Shown one piece after another: positions 1-7,439 of a stretch of DNA of 64,000 bases. This stretch comes from Swingsia samuiensis (GTDB lineage Bacteria > Pseudomonadota > Alphaproteobacteria > Acetobacterales > Acetobacteraceae): positions 277,501 to 341,500 of the forward strand of contig NZ_CP038141.1 in NCBI RefSeq assembly GCF_006542355.1, read 5' to 3'. The notes under the pieces were generated by a model. The model saw only the letters and a list, made by a program, of their open reading frames with translations, did no database searches and was not told the DNA's origin. Position numbers and translations under genes: made by a program. How positions within the stretch are numbered: the first letter of the stretch is position 1; each line of letters starts with the position of its first letter.

Positions 1-29
1 ACAATATCGCCTAAAAACAGAATTCTCAA
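1..29 (-). CDS. YmdB-family metallophosphoesterase, 5' end only
   Basis: Only the first nine codons and part of a tenth are inside the window. Read on the minus strand from a TTG at 29-27 they give MRILFLGDIV (with TTG read as Met), the characteristic N-terminus of the TIGR00282/YmdB metallophosphoesterases, whose Asp in the GD pair is a metal ligand. An AAAGG motif lies about eight bases before the TTG, which supports the start. Position directly downstream of fau on the same strand is a common alphaproteobacterial order (family knowledge). The gene is cut by the window edge, so nothing can be said about its catalytic core. Confidence 0.7.
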
Positions 30-60
30 TCTGGAACCTTTCAACAAACCATTACGTCTA

Positions 61-606
61 TTATTTAACCTGTATCGTTTCCCGTTCTGTAATAATTACC
101 GATAGAGGAATATCGTATTCGTCTATCGGCACACTATTTACTTCCTGAAAAGAAAAACCGTAGCCTACTGTCATAACATTCGATTGTGTCAAAGTCCGGT
201 CGTAATAACCGCCTCCGTAACCCAAACGATACCCTTTGCGGTCAAACGCCAAAAACGGAACTAATACGACATCCGGTTGCATCACACGCCCTTCTGGGTA
301 TTGCGTTCCATACAGACCATCTAACATTTTTGAATTTTTGGTCCATTGCCTGAAAATCAGCGGAAAGCCCTTCTTGGGGGTTTCAGGCAAAACGACAATT
401 TTTCCCATCTCTTCCAATTGAGAAATCAACCAACGCAAATCAATTTCTTCTGGAAGAGGCCAAACTGCTGCAATAATCTGGAAATCATACACCAACAACG
501 ATTGAATAAGCCGCTGTAATAAAGCTTGCTCGCTCTCAAGAGAAAACATTTGCTTTCTCTTAACGGCCATAACTTTTCGTAAATCTTTTTTTGGGGAAAG
601 TATCAT
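61..606 (-). CDS. fau: 5-formyltetrahydrofolate cyclo-ligase
   Basis: A cytosolic enzyme that uses ATP to convert 5-formyl-THF to 5,10-methenyl-THF, returning a dead-end folate to one-carbon metabolism. The 181-aa product has the normal family length. The N-terminal basic segment (KKDLRKVMAVKRKQ) resembles the nucleotide-binding start of the family, and the C-terminal third carries the diagnostic RLGYGGGYYDRTL motif. The ATG at 606 lies about 16 bases beyond the 3' end of the predicted 6S RNA on the same strand, the widespread ssrS-fau arrangement, so fau is probably expressed by read-through from the 6S transcript. Confidence 0.93.
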   Translation of the reverse strand: MILSPKKDLRKVMAVKRKQMFSLESEQALLQRLIQSLLVYDFQIIAAVWPLPEEIDLRWLISQLEEMGKIVVLPETPKKGFPLIFRQWTKNSKMLDGLYGTQYPEGRVMQPDVVLVPFLAFDRKGYRLGYGGGYYDRTLTQSNVMTVGYGFSFQEVNSVPIDEYDIPLSVIITERETIQVK

Positions 607-621
607 TTAACAAATCAATAA

Positions 622-780
622 AATGGAGCCACCAAAGCCGTTGGTTTGTTCAGCCCTCCTAGACCTGCAAGTGCAGGTGGGCGCCGGTTAACATGACCAC
701 GGCCACGACAGAGCCAGCTCCCTAAGGAATGCTTATCGGCCCGGGGGTTGATATACCTGACGCACCAGGCAGCTCCATCT
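622..780 (-). ncRNA. ssrS: 6S RNA, RNA polymerase holoenzyme regulator
   Basis: The 210-bp gap between zapA and fau has no ORF but is strongly structured. The ends pair: on the minus strand 778-769 (TGGAGCTGCC) pairs with 633-624 (GGTGGCTCCA), nearly perfectly with one G-U, closing an RNA of about 157 nt. An apical hairpin with arms ACCTGCA and TGCAGGT sits around 665-680, and the middle is GC-rich and able to form the second arm of a long irregular hairpin. zapA - ssrS - fau is the classical 6S RNA locus in proteobacteria. 6S RNA mimics an open promoter and sequesters the sigma-70 holoenzyme in stationary phase. Exact ends are estimated from the closing stem. Confidence 0.8.
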
Positions 781-815
781 TCATATTAGCAAAGCGCGCA
801 CGTTAATCAATATGA

Positions 816-1160
816 TTAATTTTCACTCTCAATTTGTTGCGCTAAAAGTTCAGCTTTGTTCGCTAGATTTGACAGTCTGTCATTATTTTTAGCAGAGGCT
901 TGCAACGCTTTTTGAGCCGTTTCAACGGTCTTCATCACTTCATCTGAAAGTGGTTTATTTTTCAACTCATAGATTTCATCTGCCATGAGCAAAGCTGCCA
1001 TCACCAGCGTTTTAGATTCGCTCGTAACCCCGCCAAAGTTACGGGCCTTTTGCAGCCAACCTTCAACCTGACGCACCATAGCGTATAAATGGTGCTCCTC
1101 TCCGTCTTGGCAGCCTACATTATAAACATACCCATTTAACCGTATGGAAACTTGCCCCAT
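816..1160 (-). CDS. zapA: cell division protein ZapA
   Basis: ZapA binds and bundles FtsZ filaments at the division ring. The start chosen is the ATG at 1160, which gives MGQVSIRLNGYVYNVGCQDGEE, the typical ZapA N-terminus (V-x-I-x-G-x-x-Y), and is preceded by AGGAAAGG. A longer reading frame to 1256 adds 32 residues without family likeness and runs into the neighbouring gene. The 114-aa product then has a C-terminal helical segment (residues ~65-114) expected to form the dimerising coiled coil. It follows a small coiled-coil gene by four bases, and 6S RNA plus fau lie downstream. Confidence 0.9.
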   Translation of the reverse strand: MGQVSIRLNGYVYNVGCQDGEEHHLYAMVRQVEGWLQKARNFGGVTSESKTLVMAALLMADEIYELKNKPLSDEVMKTVETAQKALQASAKNNDRLSNLANKAELLAQQIESEN

Positions 1161-1164
1161 CGAA

Positions 1165-1428
1165 TTACCTTTCCTGTGGTTCAACCACGTTACGGATACG
1201 AACACACAAAGCATCAATTCCTGCGGCAAGCGCTGAAATTTCTGGCAAAGAAACAACTTCGTTTGCTACATCTTGTTTCTTCTTGGCTTCCTGCTTCTGT
1301 AACGCAACAGTAACCCGAATTAAGGCTTCCTCAAGACGATCTATCGTTTTATTATCAGACACCAGCCCTACATCTTTATTCAAAGCGCCTACGTCTCCCA
1401 TGTCATTATACACTGACGAAAAAGCCAA
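1165..1428 (-). CDS. small coiled-coil protein upstream of zapA (DUF4164-like)
   Basis: An 87-aa acidic, leucine-rich protein. Residues ~22-55 (NKTIDRLEEALIRVTVALQK and the lysine/glutamate-rich stretch after it) look like a helical coiled coil, followed by a second helix around residues 63-80. There is no signal peptide or membrane segment. Small coiled-coil proteins of this kind commonly sit directly before zapA in alphaproteobacteria, and the four-base spacing suggests translational coupling and a role near the division ring (inference). The family name is a guess from size and position. Its 5' end overlaps the divergent ORF that starts at 1400. Confidence 0.7.
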   Translation of the reverse strand: MAFSSVYNDMGDVGALNKDVGLVSDNKTIDRLEEALIRVTVALQKQEAKKKQDVANEVVSLPEISALAAGIDALCVRIRNVVEPQER

Positions 1429-1870
1429 TACTTCCCTAACGCATAATATTCAACAGCAAAGACCGGAACATCTCTTTGCGTCAAGAAATAATCCAAGACA
1501 GATTTTCTGTATTTCGAATTTGTCTGAAAAAATATGGCTTTATAATAATATAACTCACTCAGAATTCTTACTCATCTCTCCTCTTAATGCGGGAGCAAGC
1601 TTTGGTATTCCATGGTGGCTATCCGTTACGCAGGAGCATAAACACCACTCCATCCTCGACTGCGGCTCTTCTGCAGCCCTAGCCCATATCGCTCTCAGTG
1701 AAGGAATCGGTTTCGTCGTTTGCTTCGCTGCCTCAAAACAGATTAGATCTTTACAAACAGATCATAATTTTCGAACACGAATCTTAACATCACGACCTCC
1801 TTCCCAACCGATCAGCCCTCAAACGTCTACTTGTCCGTCCTCATTCAAGAAAGCCTCCTCACGACCATGA
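1400..1870 (+). CDS. hypothetical protein coupled to a TenI-like gene
   Basis: I do not recognise this 156-aa product. The strongest coding-like segment is the middle (residues ~60-115), containing LNAGASFGIPWW and LDCGSSAALAHIALSEGIGF, with the alternating small/hydrophobic pattern of an alpha/beta fold. The start is uncertain. ATG 1400 is the first usable one but lies inside the start of the divergent gene at 1428, and no good ribosome site precedes it; an internal TTG near 1517 is possible. The stop overlaps the next gene's start as ATGA (1867-1870), which supports both being real and co-translated. Confidence 0.55.
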   Translation: MSLYTDEKANTSLTHNIQQQRPEHLFASRNNPRQIFCISNLSEKIWLYNNITHSEFLLISPLNAGASFGIPWWLSVTQEHKHHSILDCGSSAALAHIALSEGIGFVVCFAASKQIRSLQTDHNFRTRILTSRPPSQPISPQTSTCPSSFKKASSRP

Positions 1871-2442
1871 CAGCATTTGACCTATATCCAACTTTACCGC
1901 TCCATTATGAAATTAAAGATGCGTTAAAATTTTTACCTCCTCTTCTCTCATCTCCAAATGTCTCTGCCTTAAGATTGTCTTTTTCAACGCCACTAACGGA
2001 GGATCATTTCTTTCAATTACGAGATATTCTTCACCAAAATGATGTCGCCTTAATTCTTGATATTGGTGAAAATAAAAGCCCATCCATTCCGCCCTACATT
2101 TATAAAAGCCTTGACGGCCTCCATTCGTCTCTTGCTCAAAATATACAGCATCTTCGCAAAACAACCCCGGAAAATATACAACTCGGTTGTTTTTGCCATA
2201 CACGCGATGAAGCTATGCAGGCGGGGGAATCTGGAGCCGACTATATTTCTTTTGGGTTAAATAATTTGGATTTAATCAAATGGTGGGGAAGTGTAATGGA
2301 GCTCCCCACAGTTGCCGAGGCAATCACGTCAACGAAAGATGCAATCAATGCAAAAACTGCCCAAGCTGACTTTCTATCTTTTGCATTAGAGTTTGACGGA
2401 AAAGATACAGATAAACTGTCCCATATCCTTTCCGCCACCTAA
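1867..2442 (+). CDS. TenI/ThiE-like thiamine-phosphate-synthase-fold protein
   Basis: A 191-aa protein with the layout of a TIM-barrel ThiE/TenI protein. A conserved stretch around residues 110-130 (LGCFCHTRDEAMQAGESG followed by ADYISFG) matches the family pattern hG-x-S-x-H-s-x-x-E-A...GADY-h-x-FG. The typical ThiE substrate motifs are weaker than in bona fide synthases, so it may be a TenI-like paralogue. The start at 1867 is chosen because ATGA couples it to the preceding ORF; an upstream start at 1831 would only add residues overlapping that gene. It ends exactly where the convergent fasciclin gene ends (2442/2443). No other thiamine gene is nearby. Confidence 0.65.
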   Translation: MTAFDLYPTLPLHYEIKDALKFLPPLLSSPNVSALRLSFSTPLTEDHFFQLRDILHQNDVALILDIGENKSPSIPPYIYKSLDGLHSSLAQNIQHLRKTTPENIQLGCFCHTRDEAMQAGESGADYISFGLNNLDLIKWWGSVMELPTVAEAITSTKDAINAKTAQADFLSFALEFDGKDTDKLSHILSAT

Positions 2443-3153
2443 TTATTTCACGTGAGAGATAGGTAACAATGCACCTTGAGTGAAATATAGAACACCATTC
2501 GATTGAGGGAACGAATGCCCCCAAAGCTTCGATACTTGACCCGCAGGGTTATTTAAAAACAACTCGCCTGTCTGTGGGTCTTCATGAACACTCAAAACCG
2601 TTCCGTACAGGGTTTTTAGCCCTACTCCCTGTCCCTTTCTACGAGCAATCGCTTTTCTAAGGGCTTTTTCATCCCATTTTCCTGAAACGATTGTATAACC
2701 AAGAATAGAAGTAAGTTGCCCTTTCATTGCTGGCGTCATCAAGCCACCGCGCCACCGAGCAGACATATCTTCCATGGCTTTATTCGGAATAGCAAAAACG
2801 GTAATCGGGCCAGGGCCTGTAATCCACGGCACCAAACCAGTATATTTTAATGCCGCAAAATAATCTGCCAACTCAACAGATGCACCAATATTTTCATCTA
2901 ATGGACGATCTTCGTAAGAAGGACTTGGTGGACGATGATAAGCAACAATCGTGTTCGGTTCACCGTTTTTAGACGGCGTATAAGCTTGAGTCACCGTATC
3001 TGGCATATACCGCATTTTTGTACTGCTATGCGTCTCAAAACTATCTTGATAATTATGTGACCAGTCCGTCCCGTGCCAATCTGACTTATGGCAGGCGGCT
3101 AACGCAAGCCCCAACAAGAGCCCGCTTCCCAATCTAAGATGTTTACTAGACAT
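2443..3153 (-). CDS. fasciclin-domain lipoprotein
   Basis: Predicted outer-envelope lipoprotein of 236 aa. The start at 3153 gives a short classical lipoprotein signal (MSSKHLRLGSGLLLGLALAAC) with the acylated Cys at residue 21. Longer starts at 3195 or 3282 only add an unlikely N-terminal tail. After a polar linker (residues ~22-80) comes one FAS1/fasciclin domain (~88-232) with the expected core segments: GPITVFAIPNKAM, LGYTIVSGKW, TLYGTVLSV and NGVLYFTQGALLPI. FAS1 domains mediate adhesion or protein contacts, and the specific partner is unknown. It lies downstream of another lipoprotein gene on the same strand and may share its transcript. Confidence 0.8.
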   Translation of the reverse strand: MSSKHLRLGSGLLLGLALAACHKSDWHGTDWSHNYQDSFETHSSTKMRYMPDTVTQAYTPSKNGEPNTIVAYHRPPSPSYEDRPLDENIGASVELADYFAALKYTGLVPWITGPGPITVFAIPNKAMEDMSARWRGGLMTPAMKGQLTSILGYTIVSGKWDEKALRKAIARRKGQGVGLKTLYGTVLSVHEDPQTGELFLNNPAGQVSKLWGHSFPQSNGVLYFTQGALLPISHVK

Positions 3154-3254
3154 CACATTCCGGAAAGAAGATGAAAAAGCGAATCGCTGAGGCATGTTTC
3201 GTTTTACCGCCCTAAATAAAATAAGATGTGTTCTTTGACCTAAAGGGAATGCAT

Positions 3255-3713
3255 TCAGCACCCATTCCCTCTCATAGTCCACCCAATTACACGATCATTC
3301 ACAAGCTCAAAAGTAGTTTGACAGCTTGTATTATAGTATGTGGGAGGAATTCCGCCACTCCATCCCATACCGGGGCCACCACCCCAGCCCCAGCCGGGAC
3401 CTCCTCCCCAGCCCCAACCAGGACCACCGCCCCAGCCGTAACTATCCCAACCATACCCCATCCCGATGCTACCCGGAGAATACTGAGTTTCGTTATCAAT
3501 ATATGCTAAGAAAGAGTGTCCTTGCGCTTGATAGCTTTTTGAAGGAACTCCAAACTCGCGCACAATATCGACCTCACTTTTCCCAACCATCGAATTGAGA
3601 ACTTGCTTTTGCTGCACGGTCGGAATGTCACATGCAGACAATGTCAAAAAAGACATTAGAAACAACAACTGCGTCTTCTTTGCTAACGTCATCTGATGCT
3701 TTAAAAATGTCAC
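3255..3713 (-). CDS. Gly/Trp-repeat lipoprotein
   Basis: A 152-aa predicted lipoprotein: hydrophobic segment then LTLSAC, with Cys28 as the acylation site. The GTG at 3713 is preferred because GGAGAG lies seven bases upstream; a TTG at 3716 and an ATG at 3692 are alternatives. Residues ~40-78 (LNSMVGKSEVDIVREFGVPS and on) resemble the SmpA/OmlA-type motif found in small outer-membrane lipoproteins. Residues 95-118 are three copies of GGGPG(W/M)GW. The C-terminal part ends with two Cys (131, 152) that could form a disulfide. Function unknown. Confidence 0.75.
   Translation of the reverse strand: MTFLKHQMTLAKKTQLLFLMSFLTLSACDIPTVQQKQVLNSMVGKSEVDIVREFGVPSKSYQAQGHSFLAYIDNETQYSPGSIGMGYGWDSYGWGGGPGWGWGGGPGWGWGGGPGMGWSGGIPPTYYNTSCQTTFELVNDRVIGWTMRGNGC
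3360..3431 (-). repeat. 24-bp tandem repeat inside a lipoprotein gene
   Basis: Three in-frame 24-bp units encode GGGPGWGW, GGGPGWGW and GGGPGMGW. The units keep the reading frame, so slippage here would change copy number without breaking the gene. Confidence 0.8.
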
Positions 3714-3787
3714 CAATCAACTCTCCAAACGAAGATAGAGCAAATTACTATCACCAATAGATTATTCTTTTGTAAATCTCTTATTGC

Positions 3788-4783
3788 TTAAAGTAACCAC
3801 AAAACATCTCGAATTGATGGCGCTCCTGTGGCCAACATCACCAAGCGGTCAAACCCCAAAGCGATGCCAGAGCATGGAGGGAGTGCCTCTAAAGATTTCA
3901 AAAAAGCTTCGTCTAAGGGCCAATCCTGATCAGAATGGATCCTTAATCGATGCGCGCGATCTTTTTCAAAACGCTCTTTTTGTTCTTGAGAATCTGTTAA
4001 TTCTTCAAACGCATTCGCTAACTCTATTCCACCAATATAAAGTTCAAAACGAAGCGCCACACGAGAATCAGTTGGATCTTTCTTTGATAACGCAGCCTGT
4101 TCAACCGGCCAGTGCGTTAAAAAAGTTGGCTTCTCTCGTCCAATACGCGGCTCAATACGCTCTAATAAGAGACGAAAAAACAGCTCCTCCCATGTTTCAC
4201 CTGTTCTTAATCTGATTCCAGCCTGCTTCGCGAGCACATCGGCATCCCCATCTGTTGCAAGGATATCCAATCCCACATAACGCAAAAATGCATCTTGTAC
4301 GGTTACGCGTTCAAAAGGAGCATCCAAACTAATCCACTGCCCCTCTCGATAAACACGTTCAGGAAGCAATGCCTTAACAAACGCCTCTGTTTCTTCCATC
4401 AAACCATCAAGATTTACATAAGGCGCATACCACTCCAGCATTGTAAATTCTGGCGCATGAGTATTGCTTGCCTCTCCGTTGCGCCACACCCGGGCCAACT
4501 GATAAATTGGCAATTTCGTTGCAGCTACAATGCGTTTCATCGCAAATTCTGGGCTGGTATGTAAAAACCGGGGTTCATGACGGCCATCCGGTGTTTCCAG
4601 TTCCGTCTTAAAGCACCGAAGATGTACTTCTTCCCCCGGCGTGCTCACAGCATAGGGGGTCTCAACCTCTGTGTACCCACGCTGATCAAAAAATGAACGC
4701 GTTGCTCGCATCATATGAGCGCGTTGCTGCAAAAGCGGCAGGCGATCAGCAATTAATTTTGTATCAAACGATATCTGAGCCAT
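3788..4783 (-). CDS. epmA: EF-P--(R)-beta-lysine ligase
   Basis: EpmA (GenX/PoxA) is a truncated class II lysyl-tRNA-synthetase paralogue that attaches (R)-beta-lysine to a conserved lysine of elongation factor P. The 331-aa product lacks the tRNA anticodon-binding domain and has class II motifs: the FFDQRGYTEVETP motif-1 region, LHTSPEFAMKRIV, VWRNGEASNTHAPEFTMLEWY (motif 2), and ALGFDRLVML near the C-terminus (motif 3). The start is the ATG at 4783 (MAQISFD), where homology begins; 30 upstream codons are unlikely. It is divergent from epmB, 54 bp away, and efp follows epmB, so all three genes of the modification pathway are together. Confidence 0.93.
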   Translation of the reverse strand: MAQISFDTKLIADRLPLLQQRAHMMRATRSFFDQRGYTEVETPYAVSTPGEEVHLRCFKTELETPDGRHEPRFLHTSPEFAMKRIVAATKLPIYQLARVWRNGEASNTHAPEFTMLEWYAPYVNLDGLMEETEAFVKALLPERVYREGQWISLDAPFERVTVQDAFLRYVGLDILATDGDADVLAKQAGIRLRTGETWEELFFRLLLERIEPRIGREKPTFLTHWPVEQAALSKKDPTDSRVALRFELYIGGIELANAFEELTDSQEQKERFEKDRAHRLRIHSDQDWPLDEAFLKSLEALPPCSGIALGFDRLVMLATGAPSIRDVLWLL

Positions 4784-4837
4784 ATAAATCAAAACATCCT
4801 GTTGCCTTAAAAGGCATACCAGCGTTAGAGCGTCTGT

Positions 4838-5893
4838 ATGCAGGATACGGCTAAAAACACGATAAAGCGACACGTCTTACGCACAACGTCAGATCTTATT
4901 GACGCAGGCTTAGTCCCAGCATCATCGCGTGATCACCTTGAAGCTGTGAGTAAACATTATGCCACTGCTATCCCACCCGCCTTTCATGATCTGATATCCA
5001 CACCGGATGATCCGATCGGAAAACAGGTTATCCCAAGTGTTTATGAACTCGAGACACAACCTCACGAGACCATTGACCCTATCGGAGATGAAGCCCTCTC
5101 ACCCGTTAAAGGAATTGTGCACCGATATGAAGATCGGGCACTCTTAAAGCCGCTTCTTATTTGCCCGCTTTATTGCCGTTTTTGTTTCCGCCGCGAGCAT
5201 GTCGGACCAGATGGCGGCCTTCTCACAGAAGCTGAACTTCAAAGTGCCTTTGATTGGATCCGATCTCATAACGCCATCCGGGAAATTATCCTTACCGGTG
5301 GCGACCCTCTGATGCTCGCACCACGGCGTTTATCGCATATCGTACAAACCTTATCAGCCATTCCCCATATTGAAACGATTCGTATCCACTCACGTGTGCC
5401 TGTCGCTTCTCCTGAACGCATAACTCCAGAACTTCTGGATGCTCTTGAAACAGATCGCTCTATGTGGGTCGTTGCTCACATAAATCACGCACGAGAAATC
5501 ACCCCTCACGCACAAACAGCGATCCGCTCCATTCTCGCACGCGCCATTCCGGTTCTCTCACAATCCGTTCTCTTACGCGGCGTGAATGATACAATCCAAG
5601 ACCTAGAGACCCTTCTTAGAACTCTTGTAAAAATACGTATAAAACCTTATTATTTGCATCATCTTGATGCTGCTCCCGGAACAAGCCATTTCCATGTTCC
5701 GATTGAAGAAGGAAAAGCTCTCTTAGCCAACCTCAGAGGAAGAGTAACAGGGCTCGCTTGGCCCACTTACGTTTTAGATATCCCTGGGGGCAAGGGGAAA
5801 GTGCCCATCGGTCCTGACTATCTTTTACCCAAACAGAACCATGAAAAAAACAGAGTCAAATCCCCAAAAGGAGATATTTCTGACTTTGTCTAG
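4838..5893 (+). CDS. epmB: EF-P lysine 2,3-aminomutase
   Basis: A radical-SAM, PLP-dependent enzyme that converts L-lysine to (R)-beta-lysine for EpmA. In the 351-aa product the cluster motif CPLYCRFC gives Cys109, Cys113 and Cys116 (CX3CX2C). The SAM-binding segment ILTGGDPLML and the C-terminal PGGKGK segment, which holds the PLP lysine in this family, are present. The length fits EpmB rather than catabolic lysine aminomutases (~420 aa), and the neighbouring epmA and efp settle the role. The first ATG, in the epmA-epmB gap, is taken as start. Confidence 0.92.
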   Translation: MQDTAKNTIKRHVLRTTSDLIDAGLVPASSRDHLEAVSKHYATAIPPAFHDLISTPDDPIGKQVIPSVYELETQPHETIDPIGDEALSPVKGIVHRYEDRALLKPLLICPLYCRFCFRREHVGPDGGLLTEAELQSAFDWIRSHNAIREIILTGGDPLMLAPRRLSHIVQTLSAIPHIETIRIHSRVPVASPERITPELLDALETDRSMWVVAHINHAREITPHAQTAIRSILARAIPVLSQSVLLRGVNDTIQDLETLLRTLVKIRIKPYYLHHLDAAPGTSHFHVPIEEGKALLANLRGRVTGLAWPTYVLDIPGGKGKVPIGPDYLLPKQNHEKNRVKSPKGDISDFV

Positions 5894-5976
5894 CTTGCCG
5901 AAATCCCCTTAGCAGCGCTAGAAACCCATTAAGACATCACACACTGTTCTTTATTTTTTAAATCAGGAAGCCCTAA

Positions 5977-6543
5977 ATGAAACAACAAGCCAATCTTATT
6001 CGCGCAGGCCAAGTTCTTGAACATGATGGCCGTCGTTGGACCGTTCTAAAACAACAGATCATTACTCCCGGGAAAGGTGGTGCGTTCATTCAGGTTGAAA
6101 TGCGTGACCTTAAGACTGGGAACAAAACCAATGAACGCTGGAGAACAGCAGACAGCGTTGAACGCCTGATCACAGAAGATAAAGACTACACCTATTCTTA
6201 CATGGATGGCGATAACATCGTTCTGATGGACCCTGAAACATTCGAACAGGTTATTCTGCCTTCAGATATCCTTGGTGACCAGCTTCCATTCCTGCAAGAC
6301 AATATGGAATTAAGTGTGAAATTGGTTGAAGGTGATGCTGTTGGTGTTTCTCTTCCACCTCAAGTAACACTTGAAATTGCAGAAGCTGACCCCGTTGTTA
6401 AAGGCCAAACAGCTTCTTCTTCCTATAAGCCTGCACTGCTTTCCAACGGTGTTAAAACACTTGTTCCTCCTTTTATTGAAGCTGGTGAACGCATCGTCGT
6501 TCGGACCGAAGATGCTTCTTATGTCGAACGCGCCAAGGACTAA
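5977..6543 (+). CDS. efp: translation elongation factor P
   Basis: EF-P enters the ribosomal E site and rescues stalling at polyproline. The 188-aa product has the three beta-barrel domains expected. The domain I loop ITPGKGGAF contains Lys33, the position beta-lysylated by EpmA, which agrees with the adjacent epmA and epmB. An AGGAAG motif lies about nine bases before the ATG. The next gene (inositol-phosphatase family) starts three bases after the stop, so they are co-transcribed; this efp-suhB pairing is seen in other alphaproteobacteria. Confidence 0.96.
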   Translation: MKQQANLIRAGQVLEHDGRRWTVLKQQIITPGKGGAFIQVEMRDLKTGNKTNERWRTADSVERLITEDKDYTYSYMDGDNIVLMDPETFEQVILPSDILGDQLPFLQDNMELSVKLVEGDAVGVSLPPQVTLEIAEADPVVKGQTASSSYKPALLSNGVKTLVPPFIEAGERIVVRTEDASYVERAKD

Positions 6544-6546
6544 GTA

Positions 6547-7374
6547 ATGCGCCTTTCCCCGCATATGGCCGTTATGCAAAATGCTGCACAAAAGGCGGCT
6601 CGCCGCCTTTTGCGTGATTTTACAGAGGTCGAACAACTTCAGGTTAGCATTAAAGGCCCGGGGGACTTCGTCTCTCAGGCTGATATGCGTGCTGAATCTA
6701 TCATTCGTGAAGAACTCGCTCGAGCACGTCCTGGATATGCCTTCCTCATGGAAGAAAGTGGAAGCTCCGGTGGAGAAAACTGGACTTGGCGATGGATTGT
6801 TGATCCATTAGATGGCACCAGCAACTTCCTCCACGGCATTCCACACTGGGCCATTTCAATTGGATTGCAACGCCGCCATACCGATGGTTCTGTCGAACTG
6901 GTTTCCGGCCTTGTTTATAACCCTGTCTCCAATGAAATGTTCTGGGCCGAAAAAGGCATTGGCGCCTTCTTAAATGAACGTCGCCTCCGCGTTTCTGCTC
7001 GCCGCAATATGAACGAAGCCGTTTTCGCTACCGGCATTCCTTTTGCAAAAGTACCGAGCCATCAACGCATGCCTTTTGCACGCGTGCTTGGCGCTCTTAT
7101 GCCGCAAGTCGCAGGGATACGCCGCTTTGGCGCCGCAGCTCTTGACTTGGCTTGGGTTGCCGCAGGGCGATATGAAGGTTATTGGGAATTTGGCATCAAA
7201 CCATGGGATTGTGCCGCAGGTTTGGTTATCGTTCGAGAAGCTGGCGGACACGCCACAGATCCGGACGGTAAGGAAATCCACGACCTACCAGATGACGTTA
7301 ACGTTGTCGCAGGTAATGCAAACCTTCACTCTCCTCTTCGTTCTCTTGTTCACGAAGCTCTTAACCGCGAATAA
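6547..7374 (+). CDS. suhB: inositol monophosphatase family protein
   Basis: A Mg-dependent sugar/inositol phosphatase of the FIG superfamily, 275 aa. Metal-binding motifs are intact: EESG at residues 69-72, DPLDGTSNF at 86-94, and the second-half motif KPWDCAAGLVIVREAGG. SuhB proteins can act as inositol-1-phosphatase and, in E. coli, also in rRNA antitermination. Sequence alone does not say which applies here, so the symbol is a best match. It follows efp by three bases and is followed by a hairpin, so it probably ends the operon. Confidence 0.85.
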   Translation: MRLSPHMAVMQNAAQKAARRLLRDFTEVEQLQVSIKGPGDFVSQADMRAESIIREELARARPGYAFLMEESGSSGGENWTWRWIVDPLDGTSNFLHGIPHWAISIGLQRRHTDGSVELVSGLVYNPVSNEMFWAEKGIGAFLNERRLRVSARRNMNEAVFATGIPFAKVPSHQRMPFARVLGALMPQVAGIRRFGAAALDLAWVAAGRYEGYWEFGIKPWDCAAGLVIVREAGGHATDPDGKEIHDLPDDVNVVAGNANLHSPLRSLVHEALNRE

Positions 7375-7386
7375 TTAACAGATTAT

Positions 7387-7417
7387 GTCCTCTTGCCCAT
7401 TGCGAGAGGACCAATCT
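7387..7417 (+). terminator. hairpin after efp-suhB, possible terminator
   Basis: A 10-bp stem with one G-T pair (7387-7396 with 7402-7411) and a five-base loop is followed by CAATCTTTT, a weak T-tract. It lies 13 bp after the suhB stop and before the next gene's ribosome site. Confidence 0.45.
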
Positions 7418-7439
7418 TTTGGATAGGATCGTTCTTACA

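Noticed and set aside
3360-3431. Short CRISPR array
   Set aside because: The repeats are contiguous 24-bp coding units without spacers and stay in frame; no cas genes are present.
3228-3598. Pro/Ser/Thr-rich plus-strand frames opposite the lipoprotein gene
   Set aside because: They mirror the Gly/Trp repeat on the coding strand; no ribosome site and no recognisable domain.
4838-5893. Catabolic lysine 2,3-aminomutase
   Set aside because: Length of 351 aa and placement between epmA and efp indicate the EF-P-modifying enzyme EpmB.
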